Shown piece by piece: positions 49,735 through 64,000 of a stretch of DNA of 64,000 bases. Positions within the stretch are counted from its first letter, which is position 1, and each line of letters begins with the position of its first letter. The position numbers and the translations under genes are program-made. Source of the stretch: Silurus meridionalis (lineage: Eukaryota; Chordata; Actinopteri; Siluriformes; Siluridae); the NCBI RefSeq assembly GCF_014805685.1, contig NC_060896.1, positions 8,708,889 to 8,772,888 on the forward strand, written 5' to 3'. The notes beneath the pieces are model-generated. The model was given only the letters and a program-made list of their open reading frames with translations. It did not search any database and was not told the DNA's origin.

Positions 49735-50180
49735 CTTGAAAATTTAGTCCCTATTTGCTTTTTATAATAATCTCCACTCTTCTGGGAAGATGTTACATTA
49801 GGTTTTAGAGTGTGCTTGTTGGAGACTTGTTCTCATTCAGCCACAAGGGTCTCTGGTACATCAGGTATTTATGTAGGGTGAGGAGACTTGGGGCACAGCA
49901 ATTCATCCCAAAGGTGTTTAGTAGGGTTGAGATCAGAGCTCTATTGCAGGCCAGTGAAGATCTTCCTCTCCAAAACATGTAAAGCATATCTTCTTGGAGT
50001 TAGCTTAGTGCACAGGGGCATTGTCATGCTGGAACAGGTCTCTTGATTCAGGTGAATGGAATATTTAATTCTACTACATTTAAAGACATCCCGTACTCTT
50101 ATGTGCCTCCAACTTTGTAGTAACAGTTTGGAAAGGAACCACATATGACAGGTGTCCCAATACTTTTGTTCACACAGTGT
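49735..50180 (-). mobile_element. Decayed Tc1/mariner-type element (copy 3)
   Basis: A relative of the elements at 5019-5503 and 15149-15570, with a diverged left end and a right end CCCAATACTTTTGTTCACAC. The minus strand reads LFQHDNAPVH from CTGTTCCAGCATGACAATGC and LNPTKHLWDEL from CTCAACCCTACTAAACACCT onwards. These match the second catalytic Asp region and the terminal D/E region of Tc1 transposases. This is the best preserved coding trace of the three copies but it is still interrupted. Confidence 0.8.
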
Positions 50181-52029
50181 ATAAATACAAGAAATAAATG
50201 ATGCCACTAATTGAACATTTTTCTGTTTCTGTTTGTTCTGAAAGCGGGGGAAAAGCACCCAATGCTGAAAAATGGCCAAAATGGCGCAATTTATAGCTTC
50301 TGAGTTTTTCAGCAACAAATCATTTGTCAGGAAATGAGCAAGAATGAAAGAAATGTTCTCCTGATATCTCCTTGCCAAAATTTGCATGTTTACTTTTGCA
50401 GCAGTGCACTGTTTGTGGAAAAAAGCTAGAATCAGAGAAATTCACTTCCATCGTGTTCTTTAATTATACAAGAATCGTCTTCTTCATGATATCGTTTAAA
50501 ATAATTGACGAAAGATTGAGCACGTAATCTGGTCTCGCATATTTTCAGCCTTCTACTTAAACATTGAAATTAAAATCAGAGGGACATGCTATCCCATAAT
50601 AATTTTATGTAGTTATTTGTTTCATTTACTTGTTGACCAGGGATTTGTTGTTAAGATCACTGAAAGTTTTATATTTTCTCATTTTGTTCTATTTTATTTG
50701 CCTGGAAGTAGCATATATGGAAATAGCTTAGATATCTCTATATATAGGTATATAGCAGATGTGTTGTAAGAGAGTGAGATCAGGTGTGACCCAACATAAT
50801 GTTGCTTTTTTTTTTCAGATATAAAGCCAAACAAAGAAATGCACACAATCATTAACCTGAGAGCGTCTGCAGCTTGTATTCATTTATGAGTAACCGCTTT
50901 ATACTGGTCATAGCCATAGTGGTGTATGTGATTAATTTGTTTGTATTATTACAAATAGAACAAACATCACGGACAGGTGCAAACGCTGCACCGAGCAGGC
51001 AGGATCGATGGAACTTTTTCAGGTCGCAATTACTATTGTTTAGAATTCCATCCGGAGCGGGATTTACACACCTCGAGCTCAGTCAGCTCCTGCTCATCAG
51101 GATTGCTCAAGCATGGAAGTCCCTGAGTTATGGAAAATTTGTCATGGTGGACCCACATACGTGCGTACTCTCACATTCTCTACCATCTATGTCTGAAAGT
51201 CAGTTGCACTCACAGATGCACGACCCCTCCCTTTCTTACACACACTCACACACAGGACTGATAAAAGCGTCAGTAACAGGCTGTGCTGAGGGCACTGCTC
51301 CGTGTGACAGTGCCGTGTTTGTTTTCCTTTCTCAGGGGCCAGTGAAACACATGTCAGTGGCTTTTGCTTCTTCAGCCACAGCTGCCTAGGCTTGCTCGTT
51401 CTCTTTCAGTTCAGATAGCACAATCAGATAAAGGCCACATATCATTAACAGCCAGGCCTTAACGAATTCATGGATCATGTTCGTGCAGTTGGAGTTTGGA
51501 GATAGAGTCTAAAATATGCTGGTATGTGATCTTTAAATATGATTAAATCTAAGGTCAATACCAGCCTCCTGGATAAGGACAAGGACAAAGGTCAGCACTC
51601 AAACAGGGCAGCCCAGTAAGTCTCTCTTAAATCTTTCTTTGTGTAATCTATGTCTGTTGGCTGCACAAAGACGAGAGATGTGCGCTCTTATGGGCAGAGA
51701 CAAAGAGCAGACATTCCCTGCCTCTGTTCTCCCAGGAATTATAGTGTTTCATTTGATGAGAAAAGGAAGGAGGGGTAGTGGATATGGTGTGGGGCGCCGG
51801 AGAGTGGAGCGAGGTGAGAGGGGTCATTGATATAGAAAAAGAGACGAGAGGAGAGGCAAGAACAAAAGCGCAAGGGCACAGTGGTGAAGAGGTGACGAAT
51901 GTGCAGGATGGCATGAAAGGAAGGTTGAGGAGAGTGCGCTGGATTTTAAGTGAATGGTGAGTGGAATAGTAAATAAAAGTGAGTCTTGAGGATGAAAAAG
52001 GCCACTGTTTAAGAATACTAATAAAAAGA

Positions 52030-52352
52030 CACTATTTAGGGGTATTCAACAACAACAAAAAACGTTAATGTCTAGATCATATATGGCCCGTCAAGGTTGG
52101 CCCGTGGTAGCTTTATGATTTGGCTTACCATGCCAAATATGAGAAGTGGATCAAAAATTGGAAAAATACAAAAAGTGCCATTGACACAAACCTATATTTC
52201 CAATACAACATTTTTCATCATGGAACTTCAGCTTTCTCAAAATATGGCAGCGATAACATTTACTTTTGTGCAACAATTACTTTGCACCCACGACCCTCAG
52301 TTAAGTTTTATTTTTGCCCCTTAAAAAAAAAATTGGGGCACCTCTGGTCTAG
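52030..52352. mobile_element. Possible hAT-type MITE
   Basis: Ends TTAGGGGTATTCAAC and, reverse complemented, CCAGAGGTGCCCCAA are compatible with a degenerate CAGGGGT(G)NCCAA-type hAT terminus. The interior has the ATGGCCCGT and TTTTTGCCCCTT words typical of such repeats. No target duplication is evident. Confidence 0.35.
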
Positions 52353-55300
52353 ATACATAAATTATTCCCTACAAATATTTTGAGATGAATGGTGATGAGT
52401 TAACTTTTAATGTTTCACCATTAATGATTACTTAAAGGCTATAAACACAATGCTTTGATTTGGTCATTGTTTTAGGTCTTGTGTTTACTATGTTCTTTTA
52501 TGTCCTAGTACTATGGAATTTATAATGAACACATATGAACACATAAACACAGTAAACACATTCTTCATCCATTTATCTTTTGTTGTTGCATTGTTTTTAA
52601 TGCCATGCCATCTGCTTGCTAATCGGACCAGACATGGCAAATTATTTTTTTCTGACAGTCTGTAAAAACACTCTTCTTTTTTAGTTTAATAGATTCTGTT
52701 AAATAAATACAAACTCATGTGACTAGAAAAAACTGCAACTGAGGAGCTGGTTACCAAAGCTGCAATAGAACCAATTTTCTTTAGTTCATCTAGAGTATTT
52801 TATCAAATGCACATTTGATTTAATTTGATTTGAAATACTTTGCTGGGTCCACCAGTTTTCTTATTGTTAACTAACAAGCAGTTTCCTTAAAAAAAGTTTC
52901 CTCTGGGGTTCTCCTTTTATGTGGTTGAAGATTAAAAAATTCATAGATTCATGAGGTTGAGCACCCAGCAAGAGAAAACAGAGGAGATTATTCAGAGAAA
53001 AGCTATTCTGAAGAAAAGAGATGACCACAGAGAAAAAGACAGCTCTTTTGTGAAGTGTCTTTCCTTTACTCAGCACAGTACGGTGTCCATCATTCTGAAC
53101 CGCAGGGAGTTTATTAACCAGCGATTTTTCTTCCCGGGTTGATCTTCTTCAGTGCATGCATCCAAACGTGTGACTTTTCTTTCTGTCCCTGTTTCTTTAG
53201 CAAGCTTTTCATCCCATGGTCACCCTTTTGACGTCTGTACTGTAACATATATGTAACGAAGAGCTGCTATTATATAACCTGCTTCTGAATTTCCATAGTC
53301 TGGCTTTGCAGCTGTCTGGATATTCTTAAGAGAGCGGCATAAAAACCTGCGCAGGGATTTTAGTTTGTTTCCTGGAGGTTTTCGAGTATAAAGATGAGAG
53401 AATTATTGTAAAGTAATGAAAATCGCTGTACTTTTAGAAAACCAAGGCCAGATTGATTCAAATGACTTATAGTTTGTCATAGCTCTTTTTATAGGCTTGT
53501 TTATCTTCAGTTTGTCACAGGAGCCAATAATGGAGCCTCATAAAGACCAAGCATAAATAAAGCCCTATGCTGTTTTCTACTTCTCCTGTCCTACATCGTC
53601 TTTTTCATCCTCTGCCCATCGACAAAAAGACAGATTATCTAATCCTTGACAGAAAAATAACTTAACTCAAAATCACTACCGTTACTATTTCATTAGGAAA
53701 GAGCCGGAAAACAGTTCTTTAATATGCTCTGAGGCAGCGCCTTAAAACAGTGCATTTCTTGTCAGGTATGATAAATGCCCGCATTCCAGTGTTCTTAAAC
53801 AATGGACCATAACAGATTTATACCTGCTACGGAGTTAAAAAAATCATATAAACTTTACTGGCTGTGTTTTAAACTTGTTATACAATGCAGGCTCTGAAAA
53901 TGAGCCCGGCAACAACAGAGGGCACATGGTCTTAGTCCAAACCATAAACACTTATGAATAACTAACCGTTGAGAGACTGAAGTCAAATGGGACTGAATGC
54001 ATTGTTGCGGATGCATGCTATTAAGAGATAAGATTCTTGCTATGTGAACTCTCAATGTGTACTTGAAATGGCTTATCAGCGTTTTTTTCACAGGCTAAGT
54101 TCGAGTAACAAGCAAGTCTTAAATGTGCACTCCCAGAGTCAAGAGAGGACATGAACTCTTGTGCTTTTCTCTGGATTGGAATTGTGGACCGAATATAGCA
54201 TTTATAGATTTTTTGCTTAGCAAAGCATGTTAAACAATCAGTAATTGCAGCAGTGAATCTAGGCTCGTTTTCTTAAATGTTGGTAATGTAAGCGATGTGC
54301 CTTGAGGACCGGATTGCCAGGCTGGTCAGTTCAAATTTCATGGATGTTTTTTTTAAACAGCAACAACAAGGGTGTTTAAGGGTGTTGAAAACTTCTAAAA
54401 AGTCCAGTGATCTTAAATTAATCATTTACAAAAGTCCTGATGAGAAACTAGCATGGGTGAATGTTGTATCTTTTAATGGTTAACTATTGTTGATTTGGTT
54501 GTGGCTGTAAATAAGACAAACGCAACAAGTGCCTCACCTTACCATTTTCGCAAAGAATCTTCATGAACAGAGAAGACATCTGTTTTGGAGTTGAAGTGCA
54601 GAACAAGAGCATACTTCTCTGTCCAGTTGTCTCAAAAGATTGCTTTTATCCTCAAAATTTATTTTTTTCCCCAAACGAGTTGCCTGCAGCTAAATAATTT
54701 CTGTAAATGCTATTGGATAAGCCGCAACAGAGGATCTGGGACAGAAACCGTGTTCGTTCATGTTTAGTTTAAAAAAGAGTAGAGTCATAGAATTGCAGTC
54801 AATTTTGTTTTGATCTGTTGGAGTATATTTACAGGTACTTGGTTGGGTCCGCTTAAATAACATGCTTGGGCTATAGTCTTTGTGTATTTACTGTCCCACT
54901 GCCTGGCTTCCTAACACACAGGGATGTACTAATAGCTGCTCAGCATGACCAATCATGTCTGACTTATTTTTAGAATAGTCCTGTCAGAGAAAAACAAAAT
55001 CCAATGAGTGACATCTAGCCCAGTGGTTTGTGGGATTAATATAGGGCCATGCTCCTAATAGCTCCGGCAGAGGTGCTTCTTCACTTGCTTCATCAGCATG
55101 CTAATGTAGATCTTAGTTCCTATATAGGCAGAAGCATGGAGTGTTAACTGCAAGTTTAAAAGCAACAGAAATATCCTCAGGCATTTAGGATAAGAGCAGG
55201 GAACTGTAGTGTCGGTGAGCCTGTCAGAACTGACACCGCTCATCTGCAGGAACAAGCAGAGGAGGCGATGAGATGTGCGATAAAAGCATGGGGGGAGTGC

Positions 55301-56980
55301 CCGAACGGGAGGCTGGTTCTGAAACTGTAACTATCAGCACAATTCAGAAATGCATAATAATGACAAAGTGACCCAGCTAAGCATCCTCCCTCTGTTTCCT
55401 GCACTGGGAATGTCCTTGGATCCAGGAATTCCTACAACCAAATGAGATTCCTTGTGTAAGCCACCGTGGTAAAGGGGTTCTTTTAATGGCCAGCCATTAT
55501 ATGGAATGCTTATTGTTTAAAATATCTTTTGTATAGCTGAATTCTGCTCAGTGTGTTGCATTGGAATCAGAAAATCAGCCATTATCACCTTATATTCGAA
55601 ACTTCAACACATTTTACCCTCTTTTTTTTTTTACAAATGTATAATGTGTAATATAAAGTTAACGTGTCAAAATCAGGACACAATCTACCACTCATTTGTG
55701 TGTTTAATTCATCAGCATGTCTTTATGCCACAGAGTCAGCAGTGATGCGGAATAGTTTATAGTTACAGGAGACGAGGGAGCAGGCTTTAGAGCATCACTT
55801 GTATATTCATCTCACAGAAATGTGAATTAATTCAATTCATGCAGGTAATAGATTAGCATAATTGAGACTTGCTGGCACAAGAAGACAGAAAAAGGGAAAA
55901 AAGGCTGCCTAATGCAATATGAATTCTTCCTGCTGTGTGTGTGTATGTGTGTATGTGTGTGTTTCGTCTGTGTACTGCAGGCTCCTGTGTCAGTTAGCTG
56001 TTTCTCCAGGTGTGTGAGAGTAGTGTGCATGACTCACAGTGTCCGCAGGAGGTACCTTTGATTTGTCAGATCACTAATTTGGTCCACATTTGGCGAATCT
56101 GTAAGTGAAGCAGTGCTGCATCCCCTTTTGTGTTATCCTGCTTGTGCTACAATCATTATTTTAGTGCTACAAACAGCACAGTTTGAGAGGGCTATATTTG
56201 GGCTGTTGTTTGCTTAGAGAAGCGCTGCTTATTCTGAAGCCGAGAGTTCCCAGGAGCTCCAGTGTTCTGTTTTTGTTGTGTGTTTTTTTAGGATTTGAGG
56301 TGAAGATACAGTTCAAAAGTTCTGCAATTGTTTTTCTTGATATGTGTATAAAAGCTGTGTGTTTGCCCCTTAAGTAAATAGTACAGTGCATCACATGCAA
56401 AGGCCAAATGGTCGTCCTTTGAGAGGAAATTGCAATCGTTTTTTAGACTCTCGCTTCTTTCGGAAGCCGTGGATTTGATAAGACCTGACATGATGGAACA
56501 TCTGGCTGTTTGCAGAACTCCCTATGGGACCGGCATAGAAATGTAATTTCCTTTATATATATATCAATAGCACACATAAATCATTATTTTGTGTTTTGTT
56601 CTATGCGAAAAAAACAACATTTTAGAACAGTTTAACATTTGTCTGTTAATTTAGTTTTCTTTAAAAACAGTAGATTCATCTTTTTCTTAATATTTCTTGC
56701 ACAAATCCAACAATAGCAGATTAAGATCAACTACCAGACAGCTACTGCACATTCAGTGATTTACTTTGTAAAGGTCTGTTCATTTGATTCAAACTCATCT
56801 TGAGGTATTCTTGACCAGATGCTGCCCTGAAGCACTTGCAGTACCGTTAGCGTCTAATCTTAAAATTGGCAAGTCATGAACAAAAATAGGAAAGGTAAAA
56901 ATCTATGTGATAAATTTGCATCACGCCTCTTATACTGGCTTGTCGTGGCATGTAAAGCTTTCATTTATAGCTTACATTAA

Positions 56981-58192
<1,212 letters not shown>

Positions 58193-59929
58193 TAAGACAT
58201 TTTATGGTTTATATCCAGCATCTCTTACTAGATTTTTACATTTCTGCCCCAAACTCTTTTGTGTGTTATTGATTCAGATGCCTTTTTGACAGTTTAATAG
58301 GGTCATTTGTTTAGGCTATGATAGAGCAAAAAACATACAAGCTTGCTGAAAATTCAGTTCCCTATTTGTTTATTGTGCTTAAACAAGCAAGTTGTCTGGC
58401 TTGCTAATTTGAAAGACCGTTTGGTTTGTTATTTACAGCATGGTAAATAATGAATAGATCTGAAATATATGCTAAACATGTACTTTTGTCAGTGGCATGC
58501 TTTTCATATTTGACCTATCTTTGATTTTGTATGTTTAAGATATTTTAGAAAAACTATTTTAGAGAAATTGTGCAATGAAAAGCCTTGTTGCATTTAGGCA
58601 CATGCCCCTTCCTTCACCTGACCCTAATGTCATTGTAAATTGTTTCCCCAGGGGTGTAGGATATGGGGTCAGACCGAGTTCTGCAGTAATGCCTTGCTGT
58701 AATCCACACCAGAGCACCAACATTAGAAACAGATGACTCGCCTGAAAGCGTACTTTTTTTAACTCTTAGTTTTCATTTTGATAGAGCTGTGTTTGGGTTT
58801 TAATGAATAGGTGAAGATTTCATCAGGAGTCAGGCCTGTTAAAACAGAAGCCTGCATTGTTGGGGTCTGCGTGATTCAATTCGGCTGAGTGTGTGAAAGT
58901 TACATGACCGTGCAGTAAAACCATAGAGGGGGGGCAGTTTGAGTGCCACCAGATGTGCATCTTGTTTTCTGAGGTGTTGCTTTGAGGTTGCAAGGGCCAG
59001 TGTTACTAATTAATGTTAATAAGGTCAGAATCCTAACACGGCAAACGTCTTGTTGGAAAATGTGCGTGGAACTGAGTGATGAAAAAGAACAGCTGGAACA
59101 TTTTTAAGCTTGACTGTAGAAATATGGAACTTTACAACAAGCACTATGTTGGAGGATGTATATGCGTAAAAATCTGAGCTATTAAAGAAAGTGGGTCAGT
59201 GCAGATGAGCATTAAATTCAATGTTCTGTCCTCATTTAGTTGAGATTTTTCAGGTAGATACCTTGATATTCTTATCCCTTACATTTGCACAAAATAATAT
59301 ATTGGTGGCATATTAGCTGTTATATTATATTGCAGTAGGTTTGTGTGCAGTGGAGTTTTGTCATCGGTACAGATACAATGCAGTCTATAAATAATTGCTC
59401 AGTGACACAGTTTTTCTTGTTGTTGTTATTTTGAATCAGTGCGCTCTTCTGCATGAAGTAATGATAAGGACATTGATGGTTATGAAAAAAACAAGCAGTC
59501 ATTAGCTTAATTACTTTTGGTCATTTTAAAAAGGAGATGCTTTTATACATTAGGGTTTTATACAAAAGGATTGTTTCTTTTAACAAGCTGAAGCCCACAA
59601 ATCCTGACCTACCTGCATATATTGATTTCAGTAATGCATATATCCATTGAACAGGAAGATAGAATGTGTGCTGTATTGAATCCAGGTTAAACATGATAGG
59701 GAGAACAAAACATGATAAAACTTATTGAAAGCACATCTTGATTGGGCAAGTTTGATCAGATAACTTAGAGTTTGAAATTATATCAGGGATTTTTTTTTTA
59801 GTATTTGGTTATGCATTAACTGCCAGACATGTAGAAATTATGAAACATAAAGAGAAATTATCAAAATAATTTGATTTGAAAATGGGAATGTCTGTGAATA
59901 TAGATACTGATAAATTACCAACTGGTATA

Positions 59930-60180
59930 ACAGGCTGGTGCACAGGGCACTGTCACTTTCTCACAGCTCTGGGGTTTTAGATCTTAAGCTCATGTACTTT
60001 TTGAGTTCTCCCTATGTCCATGTGAGTTTCGTCTGGTTTCTCTGGTTTCCTTCTACCTCCCAAAAACATGCTTGCAGTTGGATCATCTACTTAGCTGTAT
60101 GTGTTCTTCAGATAGGCTACAGGGTCTGCCTCTACCCTGATCATCTTTACTCAAGATGAATAAATCTATAAATTACCATC
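59930..60180 (+). repeat. Dispersed SINE-like repeat
   Basis: Landmarks TCCATGTGAGTTTCGTCTGG, TTCTACCTCCCAAAAACATGC, GATAGGCTACAGGGTCTGCC and the end GATGAATAAATC place it in the family seen at 17283-17545 and 62160-62495. Confidence 0.65.
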
Positions 60181-61051
60181 AAAATTTTTTTTTTCATTAT
60201 TTATGTGATAATTAGAGAGTGTGAGAGTTTTTTGTTTGCGGTACAGTGTAAAAGAAGACATCATGGTTTATGCCTGCAGCAGAGTATATTGCTATTCACG
60301 CAAAAAAACTACTGATACATTGAAGTGGAGTAGTTGAAAAGGCGACTAGACATAGTATACAGTTTGCTTCAGACTGGATTACACCCCTAGTGCAAATGCT
60401 TAAATTAAAACTGACAGTGTGTATTTTAAGTGTGTAGTCATGACATGTGCCAGAGTACCGAGCCAAAACATTCTTACTTATGGACCTCTATATATCATGA
60501 TATTGGGCATGCAGGCATGTGTTGCGTTATAGCGAGACGTGGGTGAACAAGGTCAGTTATGTGCAAAGAGTGGGCTGTGAAGTGTAATTACCAACAGCCG
60601 TGAGTCTTGTCCTGTGTGGGAGTGCACAGAAAGGATGATCCCCTTAATTTCTTCTTGGCAGAGATGAAGAGGCAAAACACATCTGACACTGAGCAGAGTT
60701 TTATTAGTTACCACTTACCAGCCTTGGGTCTGTCTGTTTTTCCAAGGATATACAATTTGATATAGTCTGTCAATATTGAAGCTCAAAGAGAGAAGAGATA
60801 CAATCAGAGAATGAGATCAGATCTCACTCAGACAGTAATCTATGTTAACCCCTCCCACAGATACATGGGCTTTTGCCTCTTCTAAGAACTGCATGCACAT
60901 ATGCATGTTCATCTACTCGCACACTGCACTTCAGCTCCAGCAGTGACCCACGTGGAGCAGCCTCCTACTGGTTTCACCTCCTCAGGGAAAGATCACACTG
61001 TTCCTGGCACATACAGTCTGTTTAATAGAGGTCTTATTCAGCTAAAATGGG

Positions 61052-61052
<1 letters not shown>

Positions 61053-61107
<55 letters not shown>

Positions 61108-61119
61108 GTCTCTCTCTCG
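61053..61119. repeat. (CT)n microsatellite
   Basis: About 22 CT units followed by a degenerate TCTCTGTCTCTC stretch. Confidence 0.95.
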
Positions 61120-62159
61120 CATTGTGAGTGCTCAGGTGGCTGAGCAACATAAAGGCTAGGTCTTTGGAAGAAACTGCTGCAAATACTGTGATAAATTGCT
61201 GCCACTGTTGAAGCTCCTTGAGAATACATGACTGATTTCCTATCTCGGATCAGATTTGAGAACAGATAGTCAGTGAGTCTTCCTGCTGATTTGGCACAGA
61301 AACGACCACAAAAGAGAAAGAAAAAAAAAAAACCAGCATTTCTTTTCTTTCAGTCTGTTTCAGGCTTATAAACTTATATTTGTTTGTAAATGGTATATAA
61401 TCAGCAAAATGTAGGGAGGAGGGGACTGAGGGTAATTATGTGGATAACCAAAGCTTTTCCAACTCATTCATACATTCTGACGAGTAAATGTTGCTGTTGG
61501 TAGAAAAAAAGAAATTCTTTTAATAAGAACTGTTACATAAAGAGATAGTCATTCATGCTTTTCTTATTTTTCATGCACTTGTCATTTTTTCTGCCCTTGC
61601 TTTTAAATCCTTTGGGCAATTAACATTGCCTTTAATACTTTGATATGACAAGTCCCCTGTTTGCATATACACTACACACATATATTTTTTTAAGATGTGC
61701 TATCAGCTGTAAAAGTGATTGTGTAAGACAGAGCACTTCTGAGTTTGAAATTTCTTTCCTACTCTTGCTGTTCCCCACTAACTGTAAAAGCTCTCTGTAA
61801 ATGACTGCTGGCACTGGCAGCTCAGACTCAATCAGCTGATCTTCATATCTTTACAGGTTCTACTTACTGCGAGTTCTCAGCCTGTCTGTTCTGATGGAAT
61901 TTGATCTATTGGACATGAGCGTTTGTGCTGTATTAGATTTAAGAGCTTACATCAGGAGGCTGTAGCTACATTTCAAATATGGATTTTTCATCTAGTGTAT
62001 ATTGACACAAGAAAACTGAGCAATAATAATCAAAGTGTGCATTTGCGCACATATGGTATGCTGCATCTCTGCCTGTGTGATTTGGCAACGTTAGGCTGTG
62101 GCATATGACATAGCAATTACACAAAGTATGTCTTGAGTTAGCTTGTAATACCATAATCG

Positions 62160-62495
62160 TCATGGTGGCACAGCTTTGAGATTCCTTGATTCAAACCTGA
62201 GCTTAGTTTACTGTCTATGTGGTGTTTCACATTTTATACAATGTCTTTCAAGCACTCTCTGGTTTGCTCTCACCTCTCACCAAAAACATGCTGGTAGGTG
62301 GTTTGGCTACTTTTTGCATTGCCCTTAGGTGCAAATGTGTGTCTGTGGGTGTGTATGAATAGTGCCGTGTAGTGGACAAGTGTCTCATCTAGGGTGTGTT
62401 CCCACCTCCTGCGTAATGTTCCCAGGATAGACTCCAGATTCACGATGACTCCATGAGGATAAATCTGTTACTGGAGAGTGAACGAATGTGTTAAT
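62160..62495 (+). repeat. Dispersed SINE-like repeat, longest copy
   Basis: It begins CATGGTGGCACAGC with a B-box-like GATTCAAACCTGAG, suggesting a tRNA-derived head. It continues with CCAAAAACATGCTGGTAGGT, CCCTTAGGTGCAAATGTGTG, TGTTCCCAGGATAGACTCCA and a GTTACTGGAGAGTGAACGAA tail. It is the most complete of the four members in this window. Confidence 0.65.
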
Positions 62496-63273
62496 GAATA
62501 CCATGTTGTATTTATAATGCCATAATAGGACTCCATGGTAGAGTCTTGTTTGCTCAGGTTACATCAGCTAAACTCCTTTTTTCATCACAGCCATGTCCAC
62601 TTGCTAATGATGTAACAGGTAAAGCTAGTTGCATTACCCAGGACCAAATAAAAAGGATTATTGCCATGTCCCAGTTAAGCCTCCTTACCCCTTTTCACTG
62701 TAATTGAAAAAAAGCAGGCTTTAAGTGCACTGCATGCTCTGATTAAAGTTTGGGGCTTATGTGAAATTGCTGCCATCAGCCATGTTGCAACATTTACATG
62801 GCTGTGGTTGGAATGAGGGAAGCTGATTACTCTAGCATGTCTGTACTCTCTCTGTCTCTTAACACTGTCTCTTCTTCCCCCTGCTGTCATTATTTCTCAG
62901 CAGCCATACAGGGTCCTGCTCAGTTCGGGAGTATGAGTCATGGCAGCCGGAGGTCACAGAGGAAGAGACAACATGGCCTCTTAGCATGTCAGTCAGTACC
63001 CTGTAGACGTCAGATTCTTAATATAGGAAGGGGAGAAGGCATGTCCTGTACCTTTTCCATAGCACCGGCTGAATTTCAGCTCAAAGATGAATCGGTTGCT
63101 TGTGACTTTGCTGCCTTATGAATAACATGGCACTAATGACTTTGACTAGTAACCAGGGGGTTTCTATACAGGGATCTATTTATTGTCTCCAATCAATCAA
63201 AATGCTAATGCTGGCTGTGGCAGTAAACTGTGCTGCTGTAATATGAGGATAAGCAAGATGTGTTGGTGGTTTC

Positions 63274-63276
<3 letters not shown>

Positions 63277-63318
<42 letters not shown>
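63277..63318. repeat. (GT)n microsatellite
   Basis: About 21 GT units in hipk2 intron 2. Confidence 0.97.
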
Positions 63319-64000
63319 TAAGAGGAGCCCTGGCTGAAGGACAGAGAGCAGCAGTGGCCAAGCTCTAGGGATGTCCTCAGGAAGAAACATCACAAAGTGC
63401 ATTCTTTGTGCTCTTAATGGCCATGATTTACACCCACGGGGCCATGGACCATCTCCAGTACTTAACAAAATCTCAAGTCTTATAGACAACATTGCCTAGC
63501 CCTCAACTTTCAGATTAGGATCTATCCTTGTCAGAGATTAATGGTGCACAATGCAGACCAAACAGCATAAAATGGAACGGAAACAAGCCTTTATGCACAT
63601 AGCTTGGTTTAGACTTTGACAGAGAAACTGATTCTTTTCCCCCCATAACAGTAAGCCCTGATGTTCACAATCTGAACCTGCTATCGTTTGTGTTAATAAA
63701 TGAACCGTCGTTCCAGGACATTTACTGCAGATTTTTGGCAGGTATTAAAGAGCACGCTAATGAATGAGGTTGCCACTAGTTACTGTTCTCTCAAGCATGT
63801 GTAAGGTGTCTTTTTATTCTGTAGTGCAAGAACGACAGGATGCTGTTACTCACAGCTAAATTTGAATCTGAGAATGAGGGTCTGCATTTGGCAAGCATAT
63901 GTTCTGTTCACCTGTACTGAACTATTAATAGTGAGTCTTACAAAAAGTTGGTTTTGGATTAGTTTTTCCTTTTTACTGCTTTTTTTTACGGAATACATAA

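Noticed and set aside
50886..51389. 167-codon plus-strand ORF with a hydrophobic N-terminus (MSNRFILVIAIVVYVINLF) in hipk2 intron 1
   Set aside because: It is the longest frame outside hipk2, but one or two of this length are expected by chance in 64 kb. The later part is compositionally random and no family is recognisable.

Overview
The window looks like nuclear DNA from a ray-finned fish. It is AT-rich, with long GT-AG introns, many dinucleotide and GATA microsatellites, and a dense load of decayed Tc1/mariner-type and other DNA transposons plus tRNA-derived SINEs. Several of the repeats are kinds common in teleosts. A catfish or a related lineage is my guess only. There are no bacterial, plasmid, phage or CRISPR features, and almost all open frames in the window are chance ORFs.

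Two protein-coding genes are supported, head to head. On the minus strand, three 5' coding exons of thromboxane A synthase (tbxas1, CYP5A family) lie at 23403-23485, 10000-10093 and 1437-1489. They join in frame into the N-terminal membrane anchor, the proline-rich hinge and the start of the P450 fold; the rest of the gene lies beyond the left edge. On the plus strand, hipk2 (homeodomain-interacting protein kinase 2) has a tiny first coding exon at 32866-32884 and a large second exon at 57042-58191. These encode the N-terminus and the kinase domain up to the activation loop. I found no third exon before the right edge. The same divergent TBXAS1/HIPK2 arrangement is known in mammals, which supports both calls.

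Layout: 1-1436, tbxas1 intron 3; 1490-9999, intron 2; 10094-23402, intron 1; 23512-about 32700, the divergent upstream region; 32885-57041, hipk2 intron 1; 58192-64000, hipk2 intron 2. The upstream region holds a candidate tbxas1 promoter and first non-coding exon near 29216-29334, with two exact ACTAYRNNNCCCR (ZNF143-type) motifs followed by a splice donor. It also holds a 344-bp higher-order repeat built from ACT/ATT triplets (29531-30535) and repeats that reach the hipk2 promoter. The hipk2 leader has a CT microsatellite and three upstream ORFs, one of which overlaps both possible hipk2 start codons across the splice junction.

I found no undescribed multi-gene system. The observations most worth following are the candidate twin-motif promoter, the hipk2 upstream-ORF chain, and the dimeric triplet satellite.
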